64,000 nucleotides of DNA from Galbula dea (lineage: Eukaryota > Chordata > Aves > Piciformes > Galbulidae), in NCBI GenBank assembly GCA_013399015.1, contig VWZX01010817.1, forward strand, positions 1,488,001 through 1,552,000, given 5' to 3'. Within the stretch, counting starts at the first letter, position 1; every line of letters starts with the position of its first letter. Below, in pieces: positions 51,858-64,000 of the stretch. The notes below the pieces were generated by a model. That model saw nothing but the letters and a program-made list of their open reading frames with translations. It made no database searches and was not told where the DNA came from. The position numbers and the translations under genes were made by a program.

Positions 51858-54800
51858 TTTTTCAGCCAAATTCTCTAATCAGATCACTTTCAGTAAGAGA
51901 AAAACAATGGATAATAAATAAAAATAATGAAAAAAAAATTTTGTGGCAGAAAGGAACCACACAAAACTTGATCAGAGAAACCATGTAGCTGCGTTAAATC
52001 TTTCTTGCCAACAGCCATACCTCACCTCTCAGGCTCTTCATTCAAGAAGTTAGACAATCCACCAAGCTGATGACAGCACAGAGGCTTCTTCATAAAGTCT
52101 GCAGCTCAGTAAATTAAGGATTTGTGGTACAATGGCGAGAGGATTACATGGATTTAATTCATAATTGTATTTATTTCTATTTCTGGAAGTAAAATTGTGG
52201 ACTAGGGGCAAGTGTGAGAACTCTTCCTCTATGATGCCCTGTTGGGTGCAAGGGCTCTGGGGGTGGGGTTCCTTTTCTCCAGCTGTATACTGCTGTGTTT
52301 TCCTCACCCACCTGCCCATGAAAGCTTGCTGTAAAGTTCTGCTTATCCACAAACTTCAGCTACCACCACATATGATGCTATCTATCTCTAAGGAAGCTAA
52401 CACCCAGAAGCCCATTATATAATGCTTTAGGTACCCTGTACCCTTTCCTTTCTCAAAAAAAGATGCCAACTTGATTTAGACTCCTAGGTTGGCATTCTAG
52501 TTATCTAGGACCTTTATTCTTGCTAAGCCCCTGCTAAAATAAGCAAAAAGTAGAGAACTCAGGTTAGAAATGAGCAAACACTAGAACAAATTTTCCTAAA
52601 TAAGACTTTGGAGAAGCATTCATGGTATGTTTGCATTTTTCTGAGCTTTTCCCAAACATTAATGACTTCTTCAGATAATTTCAAGTGAAAATATACATCA
52701 ACATTTTTTTGTATTTGTATTTTCTAATTGCAAGAACATTCTCAGTGTATTCCATCTTGCTTTGCCAAGGGAACAAATACAATGTGACTGGGATAACTAG
52801 CCAAGCCAGAGGGAAAGGTAGAGTTTCAATATCTGCAAAATGCAGTTATTAACTATTTGCAGAAGAAAAATACATTTGTGAATGAAAGGTGCTCTTCACT
52901 TGGAGCATCTGTGCACAAAAGGTCATAAAATTCAAAGAATTAATTAATCCTGGTTATATGTTAAACTTAACTCTTTTAACATGTAAACATGAAGAGCCAC
53001 AGATAGGATGCTCTTAACAGACTTCTCCTGGTCCAGACCAAAATGGTTGCTAAGGACCATGTCATTTGGAATGTTTCCTTTCTCTGGCCTGACAGGAGTG
53101 CCCTCTTTTCTTCTATTATGCACAGTCCAGCTCTGGGACAGCATTCGTCAGAAAATGGTGCATTTGAAGTTGCTTGTGTTCAATTGTGCTAAATTTTTCA
53201 TTACCAAGAGAAAGAAAAAGCCAGACATCACATTTTATCTACAACATAGCACTTTATGAAGTAAATAGAGTAGTAAATGCTTGGGATTTTTTTAAGAGGT
53301 AGGGTTGTGAATTTCATTTACCTACTTCTAATTCTTTCTTCAGCATTCAAAACAACTTTCTGGCCTTATTAAGGTCAGAGAAAACTTTAAAAGCTTCCAG
53401 GAGCCCATAATTTCCATGTCATTCCTTCTTTTTGTTGTTAAAATGAAAAAGTTGTAGAGGTTAAGGAAAACTACTCTGCCTCTGAGGAATAACAACATAT
53501 TTTTAAAGGTACTTCCCTTTTTCTTTGTCTTATTAGATGAAGAGTAGCTAAATAACTAAATGTCAAGCTTTGTATGAAACTATCTTAATGTTGAACAAAT
53601 GATTTTTCAAATGCTTTAGAAAACTCTAAGATCAAAATCAGAAACCCTTGAAAAGATCAGTTTCTCTTACATACTAGAAGATTGCCTTGAATGCCTAGAT
53701 TTCCAGAACTGAAGACTGGCATAGCTTTATCTGACAAGCTAAGCATTCAGAATTTGAGAATTCTGTAAACCTCATCTTTCTTTTCCTTTTTTGTCCTCTT
53801 GAAAAAATCAGTAACAAAGCATGTGTTACTGAAAAGTAACAAGGTAAATGAGAAAAGGGTTAAATGGCAACAAAGTCAGACAAACAAATCTTAAAAGTTA
53901 TGACATATGGCTCCCTCATCAGCTCAATGTTCTCCTTTATTTTTTGTTGTATAATTCTCAAAAAATGAGGGCTTTTTATAATTTTTAAACAGTTTGTATT
54001 CTTTTTCATTTCCTGATGCTTTACCACTTTAATTGTGAAATGATAATGTTACTTTGCAAAAGATTTTCAAGATTTCTAGTGCTGTATCTGTTCTCTAGTT
54101 TTGCAGTTCTCTGTGACAAGATTAATGAATTAATATTAATAGATCCCTATAAATTAATAAGTTGAGTCTTGGAGCTAGGGAATGGCAGAGGCAGCACACC
54201 TGGCAGCTGTTTGGGAAAAACAGAAGCCATAGTGGAGGCTGGTGGTTTTCTAGCACAGAGACTTCTCTTATCCAAAGGACTGGCCCTTGGGGGAAGCCTT
54301 ACTGCTACTCTTCACAAAGGTTTCCTGCTTCAACTCTGCTCAGCTCCAGCTAAGTCCCTTCAAGAGCTGAATGAATGAACTCCAAATGTAACACTCCAGT
54401 GTCAGTGGCAGACATATTACCAAAGGTTTCTTCACTTTCTTTTTTGTACTTACTACACAGAACTTAGTAAATATTTCACATCTCAGATGTTTCATGCCAA
54501 TTCAGCTTCACTTTTATATATATAGCTACATTAGATAAAAATATACACTTGGGTTGCCAGAAGGAGATCAAATGTTTTTCTTTTGCTATCTTCATAATTT
54601 TCTTTTCAATATTAATGTTGCACTCTAAATAGATCAGCTGAAGAAATTAATCAGCAAAGGAAAGCAAAAATATCACGTGTAAGGAAAACGAATGATAAAC
54701 GCAGGCTTAGCCTCCTCAAGCTTAAGGAAAACAGCTAACTAAACATTGCTTCTGGGCAGAAAGCTAGCTTATTGCTATATATCAATTTAAATGTAGTTCT

Positions 54801-55999
54801 TTCCCAATGAGTTTGGGTTCTGAAAGCATGAAAGAAGGGCATGTTTCTGACACACCCCCAGCACTTGATCGTGAGCAACAGGTTCAATAGCCTATGACTG
54901 ACAGCAGGACCACACCATGGCAACAGTTGGTGTGGATTTGAAGAATGCTCAGCATAATTATCTGGGAATGACTAACCCTGCATAACCACACCTGCAAGAA
55001 ACTATAACTTCCTTTCAGGACTAAACAAGTTTGCCCTTATCATGTGGAGAGAAATTATGGTAAGATACAAATTCAGAAATTTACAGAGTAATACATTTTT
55101 TTCTAGCTTATTCTTGGTGGCTTTTGACAGTGGGGTCTAATAAAAACACATGGGCAGTCAGATTGAAAGGGAGGCTTGGAGTCAGTTAATAATATCAAAT
55201 TTGAGAGACATCTGAGTGTTCAAAAGGAGATACTGGCTGCTATTTTCAAGTAATTGCCTATATCACTCTAAATAAAATTAATTCAAGGGTAATACTGTTC
55301 AGCTGCCAGGCTTAAAACAGCTGGGATTTTCTTAAGGGAAGATTTTTGAGAAAAATATTTTTATTAAAGACAGTAATGTGGTCTCTTGTTCTTACTCCTG
55401 TTTTCTCTGACCTTATCAAAATGTTCAAGAGAAGTCACTGGAAGAGATAAAAATGTCACAAGCTGATGAAGCAGTTTCAGTAAAGTCAAAAAGGGAGGCA
55501 AATGCCCAAAAAGGAAAGCCAAATATCTGCAGAAAGTTGGTGCTAAAACTATGCCAGAATTGTGGTAAGTTACATCTGCATACCATACATGAAAATAAAA
55601 TACTAGACTAGAGAAGAAGAAAAAGACTGATGGTCCTAACCCTAAATATCAAGAACTAAAAATTCAGAAAAGTAGCCAATATGGGCAGACAGAGACATAC
55701 ACTGAGGGACTATCATGAATGTGTCAATACCTCCTGGTTAGATGCTGATAACTGTGCCAACTATTAAAAGCCTGTTAATGCAGCTCTTAATAAGCCTCAG
55801 GATCTATGCATAAACTAATGCTTTTTAAGTAATATAGTCTTAATCATCAATCACGGCACAGTACTGGTCTGTTTGTTTGTTTCTGTCTTGGGTGGCAATA
55901 TGAAGCATTATCTTTTGGTGGGAGAATGAAACTGAGACATAAATGTTAATATTGTGTTTTCATTCTGTGAAAGAACTATTTTAAAAGATAAGGCAATTT

Positions 56000-56102
56000 T
56001 GTGATTAGGACTCTGGTTCAAAATTTGAGTCAAGCTCCACCTTCAGACAGGCATTTCATCTTCTGACCGTGGGCAGGTTACAAACCAGTCTCTTTACCAC
56101 AT
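56000..56102 (+). repeat. Possible MIR-type SINE remnant
   Basis: GTGATTAGGACTCTGGTTCA, then TCTGACCGTGGGCAGGTTAC and AAACCAGTCTCTTTACC line up with the MIR core order (GACTCTGG, then TGTGACCTTGGGCAAGTTAC and TCTCTGTGCC). Highly diverged, so MIR versus a related CORE-SINE is open. Confidence 0.5.
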
Positions 56103-56420
56103 ATATAACCCCATACAAGTTAAAAAATGCAAGTGGTGGTTATGGGACACAGGTGATGGAAGACACACATGTACCTAGCTAAACAGAAAGGAAGGCTCTG
56201 AGACACTTCCATACACAGACAGACATACTGCATAACCAAAAAACAAAGCAGAGAAATAAAACTGAAACTGCAAAATTTCTGTGCTCAGGTACCCACAGGC
56301 TCTTCTTAGCTCACCATCAAAGCCCATAGCTTCACCCAGGGGCTACCAGCTTCTGTCTGGGGGTTTCAGACATCATGGACTCAACCATTTATCTTGTTAA
56401 GGAGAAATGAAGAAGAAGCA

Positions 56421-56870
56421 GCTCTGCATATGTACATTTGTTTAAGATTATTTTGAAAATCTATATTCACCCAGGGTCATTATCATTAATTTCAGCTACA
56501 GCTGCTGCATCTATAAAGCTGTAATTTTAATTTACTCCAGAAGGCTCTGACAGAGTGGCAAAACCAGACCTAATTGGCTTGCTCGAGAAGAAAAAGACAT
56601 GATGATATGTGTAATAGATGTGCTGCAAAACAAGGACAATCCAGTAGTGTTCTATTAATACAAATAACCCCTTTTTAATACGATTCAGCTTGCCATACTC
56701 ATTACTCTAGAGCTTCTGCTGTTGACAATGCAGCAAAATGCAGAGGGACGTGTAAACAGATGCAGTGATGATGTATGTTTGCTGTCATTAATTTAACATG
56801 TGCAACTGACCTAGTCAAATAGCACTTAATGTTACATAAAATTTGCTGAGTGGTTCCTGAGTGTGCTCTG
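56421..56870. promoter_or_regulatory. Candidate conserved non-coding element in the GRID1 intron
   Basis: About 450 bp without repeats, holding many TAAT/ATTA cores (for example CATTAATTTCAG, GTAATTTTAATTTAC, CCTAATTGGC, TATTAATAC, TTTTTAATACG, CATTAATTTAAC). This is the texture of developmental enhancers bound by homeodomain proteins. It has no open frame of note. The call rests on composition only. Confidence 0.3.
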
Positions 56871-57933
56871 CTAGGTACCAGTTTGACTGGAACAGTATCT
56901 TATTAGAAATAAGTAGAGATACACCTCAAGAGTCTACTTGAAAAATCTACTTTTATAAATAAGCCCAACTCTGCAATCAAGCTTCTGCTCTGATAAGTGG
57001 AAACTATTCTATGTATGTTAAATTAGTAATTTAACTAAGCTATCATCCATAAAACAGCTGTTAGAAGAACGCATTGAGTCTGACGTCAGCTGAGGTCCAG
57101 TTGAGGACTGTTATCCAATTGAAAGGATAAAAGAAAGAGTTTTGCAATACATTAATTTCATTCAATGTGTAATTATCTTCAAAGAAACAAAACTTTACAA
57201 AAAATTATGTACAAAAGCCCATCTTATTCACTAAGAAATGCTCACCAGAGAGCAAAAATTCCTTTATGAAAAGACAGTAATATTATTTTTCCCTGTAAGT
57301 AAACCCCCAAAAAAGTGAGAAATAACAGAATACTGCAAAAATGATGCTAATGTGGTAGAAAATTGTTTCAAATACATTTCCAGAAAATATCTGTAATTGG
57401 GGAAAGTAAGAAACTATTACCAAAAACCTAGAGACCAATTAAGTGACTTGTTACAGTGTTCCTAAAAGTAGCAAGGAACTCCATGAGGCAGTTCGTATCT
57501 TTCAACACTCGTGCTGCCCCCCTTACTCAGGTTGGATTTATCTAATCTGAAATGGTATCTAGCCAGGGATATAATTGTTAAGACTGCTGTAACTATCCCA
57601 TGATTTGTGCCTGTGAGCATTGTCCAGGCCATAGAAGCTGATGATGCACACCAATTTAAATCAGCTAAACACCTGCCTTTTAAATTTTTTTTCTGTCCAG
57701 ATAAATATGCAGGAGACATTACCAATGGGACAAGCATCACACATTAGGTGACAGCAGGTAGACACACAGCCTGTTGCAGTGATTTGCTCCCACATTCATC
57801 ATAATCCACTAAGTGCAATCACAGAGAAACACTGGCTAGTCCTCACAACCAACAGCAGAATCACACCTGCCAGGTAAGAGGTTATGATAGCATCCTCATT
57901 AGTTATGCAATAGAAAATGGGACATTAAGCCTC

Positions 57934-58464
57934 ATGCTAAGGTATTCAAGCTCTAAAATCCTTACCAACCTTGGTTTACAAGCATTAGAAGCCGGTAACT
58001 CAACTGCAAAGAATGTGACTGGTTTACATTATACAGATGTTTTCACAGTTTTCATGAGGTTAAAAATAAACAGGACAGTAAAAGAAAGCAAAGAAATATT
58101 TTTCAAGACAAGCAGCAAAATGCAGTCTGAGTGCTGGTTCATGAGCATGCCAATGTCTCTGCAAGGGAATTATTTTAGGAGGAAGGAGAACTTGCACATG
58201 GAGAAACCTTTACTGTGCACACACTGCATATATTGTAGTTACAGGCATTTCCAAGGACACAAAGGGGAGTTCCAGGGAGAGGTAAAGATGAGGAGAAAAC
58301 TAGCAAGGATTCATCTGTGCAGGCATTTTTTCAACAACAAACCAACTGTCTGTATGTTTATTATAAATTCTCACCATGCTTCTGAGGCCCAACCTCACAC
58401 CGGTGACCATCTCCAGAGAGAAAGAGAAAGGAAGATGTGGGAAGAAAAAAAAGGATCAAGATAG
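57934..58464 (+). other. 176-codon open frame antisense to GRID1, function unknown
   Basis: The longest ATG-started frame in the window, lying inside the GRID1 intron on the opposite strand. The product would be basic and Lys/Arg/His-rich. A middle part (MEKPLLCTHC followed by IYCSYRHFQGH) superficially recalls zinc-finger linkers, but Cys/His spacing does not fit C2H2. No promoter, splice site or poly-A signal was identified with it. A rough estimate at this AT content makes a frame this long uncommon but possible by chance, so I do not call it a gene. Confidence 0.2.
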
Positions 58465-58537
58465 TGAGGCCAATAATGTAATTAATATCAATCCTTTCAG
58501 CAAAGATATACTTAGTACTTCTTATACTTCCAGTTTA

Positions 58538-58635
58538 TAGAATCATAGAATGGTTAGGGTTGGAAGGCACCTTAAAGATCATCTAGTTCCAATCCCCTGC
58601 CATGGGCAGGGATGCCTTCCCTTAGCCCAGGTTGG
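58538..58635 (-). mobile_element. CR1 LINE 3' tail fragment in the GRID1 intron
   Basis: Plus-strand landmarks: TAGAATCATAGAATGGTTAG, GGTTGGAAGGCACCTTAAAG, ATCATCTAGTTCCAATCCCC, TGCCATGGGCAGGGATGCC, and an AGCCCAGGTTG end, matching the reverse complement of a CR1 3' end. It is inserted in the same orientation as GRID1. Confidence 0.9.
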
Positions 58636-60047
58636 TTGAAATAGCAAATTCTAGACACCGCAACCAAAGAGCACTGTCCTTAAGAGGGTGATGTTTTCAC
58701 AATTCAACTACATCTAAAATGACTTTGTGAGGTGACAGATGAATCTTTACACAGTAAAGATTAAATTCACAAAGGTTATGTTCCAAAACTCACTAAAAAT
58801 TGATGGATTCTTTACAACACTTTACACAACTTTTAAATCCTAAATTATTATCTAGTCCATAAAGGATGTAATTTTTCACTCTACTGAACCCAAATCAAAG
58901 CAATGCTACCCTTTAACAGTCTGATTTACTCTACTGGAGCATCAGGCATAACAGATTGTTCTATCATCATCCTTCTTCATCATTCCAGCCTAGTCAAATC
59001 CAAATCCCTGAAGTTCCCATTTTTTTCCTATTACGCCAGGAGTACAAGAGAAAGTTGACACAAAAGACATGAGTTGCTTCAACAACCTGTTTGATACCCA
59101 GTAATAGTTACCTTGCAAAGCCTCTCCTCTCCACTCCAGCTATGTAAAAGCCTTAGAAAACTCTTACTCCTGACTATTAACCACAAATGTTTTAATTAAA
59201 AATTGAATTTTGAAAAGGTTTCTGCACCACCATTTGAGGCTATATTTTGGAAACTGCCCAAGCTTCTATAGCAACATGAGAAAAGACATGGCCAGCTAAA
59301 TCATTAAACTAGATCAGCATAATAAAAATCTGGACACCAGGTTCCCAAAAGAGAACTCTTGGATCCTGAATACTTCTGAAGAAATGGTACTTGTTAAGTC
59401 CAAGTAGGTCCTTTTTACATATGGTCTTAAACTTACAGAAAATCATAAACAAACAATCACATTGTTGTTGCTATTGTTTTTTGGGGTTTTTTTAAAAATA
59501 TTTTCCACAATACTAGCACCTGTGATTCCTTAATAGTTTGCTAATATTGAGCACAGGTTATTTTAGGTCTTGTAAAATTATTAAAATTAATAGATTTATA
59601 AATTGTTTGCTAATATTATTGCACCATAAGTTCAATCTTCAGCAAATCATTTCAATCCACATGTAACTTCCATTTTATGTTTTATACATGTTGGTTTCAA
59701 AGCAGCTCAAGTTTGATCCTACACCACTGAAATGATGAAAAACTTTTTGTGATCTGAGTGAGACAAGGATCAAACTTATTTAATTTTATGTTAATGTTTA
59801 AATGCTTAGCTGGATCAAAGCCTAAGATAATTTACAAACCACAAAATAGTGAGAAAAATATTGAGGAAAAAAAAAGTCATATTCTGTTGTTTGTTGTTTT
59901 TTTATTTAAAACTTTTATGGATTTAGTTATTACTGAACATCCAACCCTCAAAAGGTCAACTTTAAAATACCATTGTAGGCTGAGACAAAATATACAAACA
60001 TTAGCTCTGTAAACATTGTGCAAAGAATCTAAAAGGATCTGACACAT

Positions 60048-60100
60048 TAAGGCTCCAGTTCAGTAAAATACATAAGCTCATGCCAAGCACATGAGTAGCC
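60048..60100 (+). repeat. Possible ancient amniote repeat (CAGCAAAGCACTTAAGC type)
   Basis: AAGGCTCCAGTTCAGTAAAA followed by TACATAAGCTCATGCCAAGC and ACATGAGTAGCC follows the order of the old bird/reptile motif (GGCTCCAATTCAGCAAAGCA, CTTAAGCACATGC, AAGCACATGAGTAGTCC). It is probably the same family as the palindromic remnant at 46.5 kb. Confidence 0.55.
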
Positions 60101-63100
60101 ACAGAAGTTCTCTGGGTTACGAGCTGTAATGCAATTTAAGATTAAGTACTTAAATTCATTACCAAACTGGAACTTTAAACAAGTTGTTTCTTTCTGAGTT
60201 CTCTGCATGGCAACATTCATTTTTTAAGCTAATTTCTATTCAATTTCCCCACCTCCTTTCAAGGTTCATGCTGAGTAAATCCAGATTATATCCCTAAGAA
60301 TCCCATTAGCAGGGTTTTCTTGTATGACAGAGAGAAAAATTAAACCAAACACAACAATCCTTTCCTTGCAGCTAAGGAAATATGCTGGAACCAAAGCTGA
60401 ATGCTTCAACGTTGCTTTTGGTAGCAGAAACCTAGGCCTGGTGTCATTAATCACAGGGATGATATGTCACTTTTAAATCCTCTATAGCCTTGACCTAAAT
60501 CTATGGTGATCAATAGCAAGAGTTGGTTGATTTTCCTGGAATCTGGATGAACACACTGCCTACAACCTGATATTACAGAATATCTGCTTCACTGCTAGGG
60601 ACTTCTAAGGAGAAAATCCTGTTTCTTCATTCATGTAAGAAGCCAACACTGAGTTAGTTAAAATGCCCTTCCAGCTATTATCTGTTTCTGTACAAGACAA
60701 TTTATTTATTATATTCTCCTCTTTTTTTTCTTTAGCTGATTCTAGCAGCTTATAATTCACCATCAAACAACATTAAACTTCTCATTCTGGGATGACTGAT
60801 TCCTATCACCCCTTTGCTGATTTAAAAATGCTAGTTAAATGAAGTTTCTCAGTTTATTATATTCAAAGATTGTTCGTAACTTAATTTTTAGGTGGCATTA
60901 AAATGCATTATTTTGCCAGTGTTTGGTGATTTATTTTCCCCAATAAACTTTATTTATTCTTAGAAAAGTAGCATACAATACAGTGGTACAAACAAATGAT
61001 CATTTATATGCAACTGAGCAAAAAATGTACAAAGATTTCAGACATGTCATAAAAATACAGGAAAAAAATAATTTAAAATAAAACCCAAGATAAAATATAG
61101 AGGACATGCAATGAAGGGAAAATAAAATACCAGTTTGATGATGTCATGTTTCCTTTCACTCTCAAAAGGAACCATCCCAGTGGAAATAAAATTGTCAGAT
61201 AAAAAGATAACACCACAAAAGTGACACGGTAAATGAAGTGACAAAGAAAAAGACAAAGAAAGCAAAAGTAATGGTGAAAGCATAAAACTTTAATAATCCA
61301 AACCAATACTGCTGACACCATGCTGAAGGTATGGAAGCTGAGATTACCATGGAATAATATCTGGCTGGAGAACTGAAGTGAGATTAATATGGTGCAAACC
61401 ACAGTTCCTAGCAGTGACAAATTTTGATACATTTGACTCACATCTGCTAGCTCATATTTCCACTTCTAAGGTACACTGGGTTTCACAGTCTTCTAATACC
61501 AGAGAAGAGTCCAAGTGGGTAACTTCCATGACTGCTAGAGCTGAAAATATGGATTTTTGAGGTAGGCTAGAATTTGCATATCACTAAACATGGAAACAGG
61601 GGATCTTAAGGCAGATCTGGCTGCCCTGGCCAGAGATAAAGTTTTGCTTACTTTCATCTTGCATACAGCCAAGAGATTTGCAATAACTTTTAAATTTGCT
61701 ACCTCCACTAGCCTATAGATCTAGAAAGTATTGTGAAGTCTAGAATGTTTGAGACTCAATGGCATCTAAAAAATATTGAGCTGGAAGTAGCAGGAAACAG
61801 GAATAAGACGACACTGTTACTAACACAGAAGTCTGTTTCCACTCTGGACAGTACCTGAACTGATGCCCCTTTTTAATAATCTAAAAATAAAAAGTGAGAA
61901 CAGAAAAATGAAAAGTGTTGAATAAAGTGATTTTTCAGAAGCATGAGAAAGTTAAGGAATCACAAACTAAGCTGTGAATACTATGATTGTTAATGAATTA
62001 TAAATTTGACACAGGTTATGAGGCAAAGACTAATAGCAACTCAGGAAGTAGAAAATTATGCTATTCCTTAACCAAAATCTTCATGCACTACAAAATTGCA
62101 AACACACTGGATACCATTTCTGAAACACTCACATTGCTAGAAGTAGCACAGTCAGTTTGGTTAAAATACATTTCTGATTTATATTGTCTGAGCTAAGAAA
62201 GACTCAACCCAAAGATTTCTTGAGATCATTCTAACATTATCTTTCACAGTCATACTAATGATAAGTGAATCAATATCACCTTTTATGGAAGATGCAGAAA
62301 TTATCAGTCCCCAGCAAAAAAATCATCCTATATAAGTTACTGATGTTCTTTGATCTGGGGTTGCCCATTAATTTGTTTTTAGTGAGTACATCTTGTGCAT
62401 AGAGAAAAATATAGGAATTCAACTTTCTTTCCATGAACAATATGAAATTCTGCCTTTGCTTCTAAGTTTTTGCTGCTTACTGAATGGATGAAGTAGAAGT
62501 GCTTTCTTAATAGTTCTGAAGAGATCTTAGAAACAATAATCTTCAAGGGGAATTGTACACCACAATTTCTTTGGCACCAAGTTTTAATAACTTTATCTGA
62601 TGGCTCAGTTATTCAAAAGAGACATCGAGTGACTGAACAGAGATTCCACAATAAATATAAATTTTCATTTTTCATTTACAACTCCCCAAATTTCTGAAGC
62701 TCATCAGAGTCAAAAGATTAGGTATCAGTATTTCAGGCTGAGTAGCAGCTGTGTAAATTCAAGATTTCAACACAGAGAGAGAGCTGGCTAAATGTCACTG
62801 TGGGTGTAGGATGGCCAGGTATGAACAATTAGGAGAGGATGATTATAAATTCTAGAAAATCTGATTTGAAAAGGATGACCAATGTGAATGTTTCTGAATT
62901 AGAAAATACTAAGGGCATTTAAGCCTTACTAGATATATTTTGAACTTGAAGAGATTACAAACTTGAGCCCTATTAGAAGAACGCAGCACGGTGTTGCAGT
63001 TATACATTTTTTCCCTGATGTTGGAGCTAATCTTTCTTTTGTTAATCTGATCTGATAAGGATTAAATGAGGAATTAAAAGCAATAACATAAAGATTTTTA

Positions 63101-63375
63101 CAGCAGAACTCACTAGAAATATTTTTACAAATCAGCTTCAAACATAATAAAAGTATCTTGTATCAACATCCTGAAAATCAACCCAGCCTTCAGTCTTCTA
63201 GCAAGAAATTTCACTGTTCTTTGCATGATAGAATTGTGAACCAATGGCAACTGTGCTTTAGGGAAAGTAAAGGAAGTCCATCTTTCCTGAAGGTTTCTTA
63301 TGAACTGACTTAATGGGTAGAAATAATAGTATATTTTAATAAATGGGGCAGATTTTCTTCATATGTAAATAAAAA

Positions 63376-63393
63376 ATATTCCAATTGGAATAT
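63376..63393. other. 18-bp perfect palindrome
   Basis: ATATTCCAATTGGAATAT is its own reverse complement and places two inverted CCAAT cores back to back. Confidence 0.7.
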
Positions 63394-64000
63394 ATCTCTG
63401 ACACAGCTTCTCCTGTAAAAGTCTCTAAAAATATATATCAAATTAGCATCAAAATCCATGTTAAGGTTTCAAAAGACAGGCTTCCTGATCCTCCCAGCTA
63501 CATAGTTAACACTACATTTTTCACACACATTTTAATTAAGAGTTGTGATTTACACCACACAGATATCTGAGTCCTTAGACACCTTAATGTATTGGCTCAG
63601 GCTAACTTCCACAAAATCCAAAGGAATACCAAGTGGAAGAGGAAAAGACAATGAACAAGAAAATATCAACACCTTCACATCGGCTGAAAATATTTCTCCA
63701 ATGATAATGAAGGCTATGCACTTTCTTCCAACTACAGGCTTCAAAGACCCTCAACTTACAAAATGAGAGTCTCTAAAAAAAATCTTTTCTCTCTCCAGCA
63801 AGCTGCATAGCCACCCAACCTGAGCCTGTAGGAGCAAGGCACACATGCCCTTGTCCAGGGCCGTGGGGGTGGGAGTCTGCCTCCAGGGCTGGATAGGCTT
63901 TGGGCATGCACTTGGAGCTCAGGCTATGGTTAATGTGTTCCATGGCTGCAGGTGGAAATGGAGTTTAGGTGGTGACAACAATATGGCTGTGTCACATTTA

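Larger units (their letters stand above)
49921..64000 (-). other. GRID1: Last intron of GRID1 (partial; penultimate exon not seen)
   Basis: This 14.1 kb lies upstream of the last exon in gene sense. I looked for the exon encoding the fourth membrane helix of GluD1 among the minus-strand frames of 60 codons or more and found none, so it is probably beyond 64000; a shorter exon could have been missed. The intron contains a CR1 tail (58538-58635), old repeat remnants (51541-51625, 56000-56102, 60048-60100), an A/C-rich low-complexity stretch (51751-51857), a GC-richer patch at 50374-50541 that I cannot identify, a TAAT-rich block (56421-56870) and a 176-codon chance or unexplained plus-strand ORF (57934-58464). 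Otherwise it is unremarkable AT-rich DNA. Confidence 0.75.

Noticed and set aside
61073..61441. 122-codon hydrophobic minus-strand frame, considered as the GluD1 membrane exon
   Set aside because: Its Phe/Leu/Ser-rich content comes from T-rich DNA, it does not resemble the fourth membrane segment of delta receptors, and no splice sites frame it.

Overview
This is vertebrate, almost certainly avian, genomic DNA. The sequence is AT-rich and mostly non-coding. It carries several CR1 LINE fragments, some ending in the bird-type ATTCTGTG-like terminal repeat. Every long reading frame but one looks like chance. No operons, Shine-Dalgarno sites or dense ORFs suggest bacteria or phage. A single undetermined base (n at 6027) points to a draft assembly.

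The one confident gene part is the last coding exon of GRID1 (glutamate receptor delta-1, GluD1) on the minus strand. It covers 49461-49889, starts at a good splice acceptor (AG at 49890-49891) and ends in the PDZ-binding tail Gly-Thr-Ser-Ile and a TGA stop. The gene therefore runs right to left. 49890-64000 is its last intron as far as I can see; I could not find the penultimate exon. 49460 downward is its 3' UTR. The rest of the left side (about 1-48.9 kb) is downstream intergenic DNA with no recognisable gene, which fits the gene-poor region known to lie 3' of GRID1 in other amniotes.

Repeats: CR1 fragments lie at 15084-15828 (+), 20499-20722 (+), 34141-34648 (-), 36154-36232 (-), 39982-40057 (-) and 58538-58635 (-). 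The 15.1 kb CR1 is split by a nested composite SINE (15511-15666) with a tRNA-Glu-like head and a CR1-like tail. Faint, very old amniote repeats are visible near 23.9, 45.2, 46.5, 51.6, 56.0 and 60.1 kb.

The observations most worth following are the tRNA-Glu/CR1 SINE, a pair of exact Pumilio recognition elements 2 nt apart in the presumed GRID1 3' UTR, two TAAT-rich blocks that look like conserved regulatory DNA (47.4-47.7 kb and 56.4-56.9 kb), and an imperfect palindromic ancient repeat at 46.5 kb. I found no convincing new protein-coding system.
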